DNA from: Spirochaetaceae bacterium
Lineage (GTDB): Bacteria > Spirochaetota > Spirochaetia > Treponematales > Breznakiellaceae
Assembly: GCA_031265535.1 (NCBI GenBank)
Contig: JAISCO010000309.1
Coordinates: 1-5,512, forward strand
DNA: 5,512 nucleotides
Reading direction: 5' to 3'
Shown: in pieces, positions 5,385 through 5,512 of the stretch
How positions within the stretch are numbered: the first letter of the stretch is position 1
Layout of the letters: each line of letters starts with the position of its first letter
Translations under genes and position numbers: made by a program
Notes under the pieces: model-generated
Told to the model about the DNA's origin: nothing
The model's input: only the letters and a program-made list of their open reading frames with translations
Databases searched by the model: none

Positions 5385-5512
5385 ATGCCGGAGCAGGAAA
5401 TTTACTATACGTATTGGCAAGAGCAGGATGGTTTTTATTTGGGGTACCTGAATGTCTGGCCGGAACATTGGACGCAGGGAAAAACTCTTCCGGAATTGGA
5501 AGAAATGCTCCT
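5385..5512 (+). CDS. HicB-family antitoxin-like protein, 3' truncated by window edge
   Basis: The visible 42 complete codons encode MPEQEIYYTYWQEQDGFYLG and continue as YLNVWPEHWTQGKTLPELEEML. The pattern YTYWQ-x(2)-DG-F-x-LGYL-x(4)-P-x(2)-WTQG-x-TL-x-EL-x-E is that of short HicB-like proteins of about 70 residues. Members of this family fold like a degraded RNase H and often neutralise a HicA mRNA interferase, though many stand alone. No hicA precedes it, so a partner could only lie to the right, outside the window. The start is uncertain. The frame is open back to 5331, with GTG at 5334 and 5337 and TTG at 5349 as alternatives. ATG 5385 is preferred because family members usually begin a few residues before the YTYWQ strand. 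GGAAAG upstream is a poor ribosome binding site. Confidence 0.65.
   Translation, partial: MPEQEIYYTYWQEQDGFYLGYLNVWPEHWTQGKTLPELEEML

Overview
The window looks like bacterial chromosome carrying three complete plus-strand housekeeping genes, one gene cut off by the right edge, and a repeat-rich non-coding left flank. Gene style fits a spirochaete, possibly a gut-type Treponema relative: the topoisomerase subunit is the short ParE form with a Bacteroidetes/spirochaete-like N-terminus, gene spacing is compact, TTG and GTG starts occur, and imperfect repeats sit between genes. This assignment rests on remembered family resemblance, so it is only moderately supported and is not proven by the sequence.

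Layout. Positions 1-508 hold no credible gene. They contain two diverged copies of a repeat of about 145-150 bp (cores 88-184 and 236-455). The second copy is split by a 118-bp palindromic, MITE-like element (315-432) flanked by a 4-bp duplication, GTAT. Removing the element and one GTAT restores a sequence collinear with the first copy, so the window carries its own approximate 'empty site'. A plausible promoter (462-490) and a good ribosome binding site lead into the type IIA topoisomerase B subunit (509-2338, TTG start). The 100-bp gap after it holds three copies of a 17-bp junction sequence and a compound hairpin. Then come nicotinate phosphoribosyltransferase (2439-3896) and an ArgA-type N-acetylglutamate synthase (3893-5236), which overlap by four bases at GTGA. 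After argA there is a 23-bp tandem duplication (5240-5285), a promoter-like pair, and the start of a HicB-family antitoxin-like gene (5385 to the edge).

How they fit together. pncB (NAD salvage) and argA (first step of arginine synthesis) are translationally coupled by position and probably share a transcript. parE may be on the same transcript, because the repeat pattern suggests its stop codon once lay only about 20 bases from the pncB start. The three genes share no obvious pathway, so the cluster reads as a housekeeping operon of convenience. The HicB-like gene seems to begin a separate unit. I see no new multi-gene system. The most informative material is the repeat and mobile-element structure between the genes.
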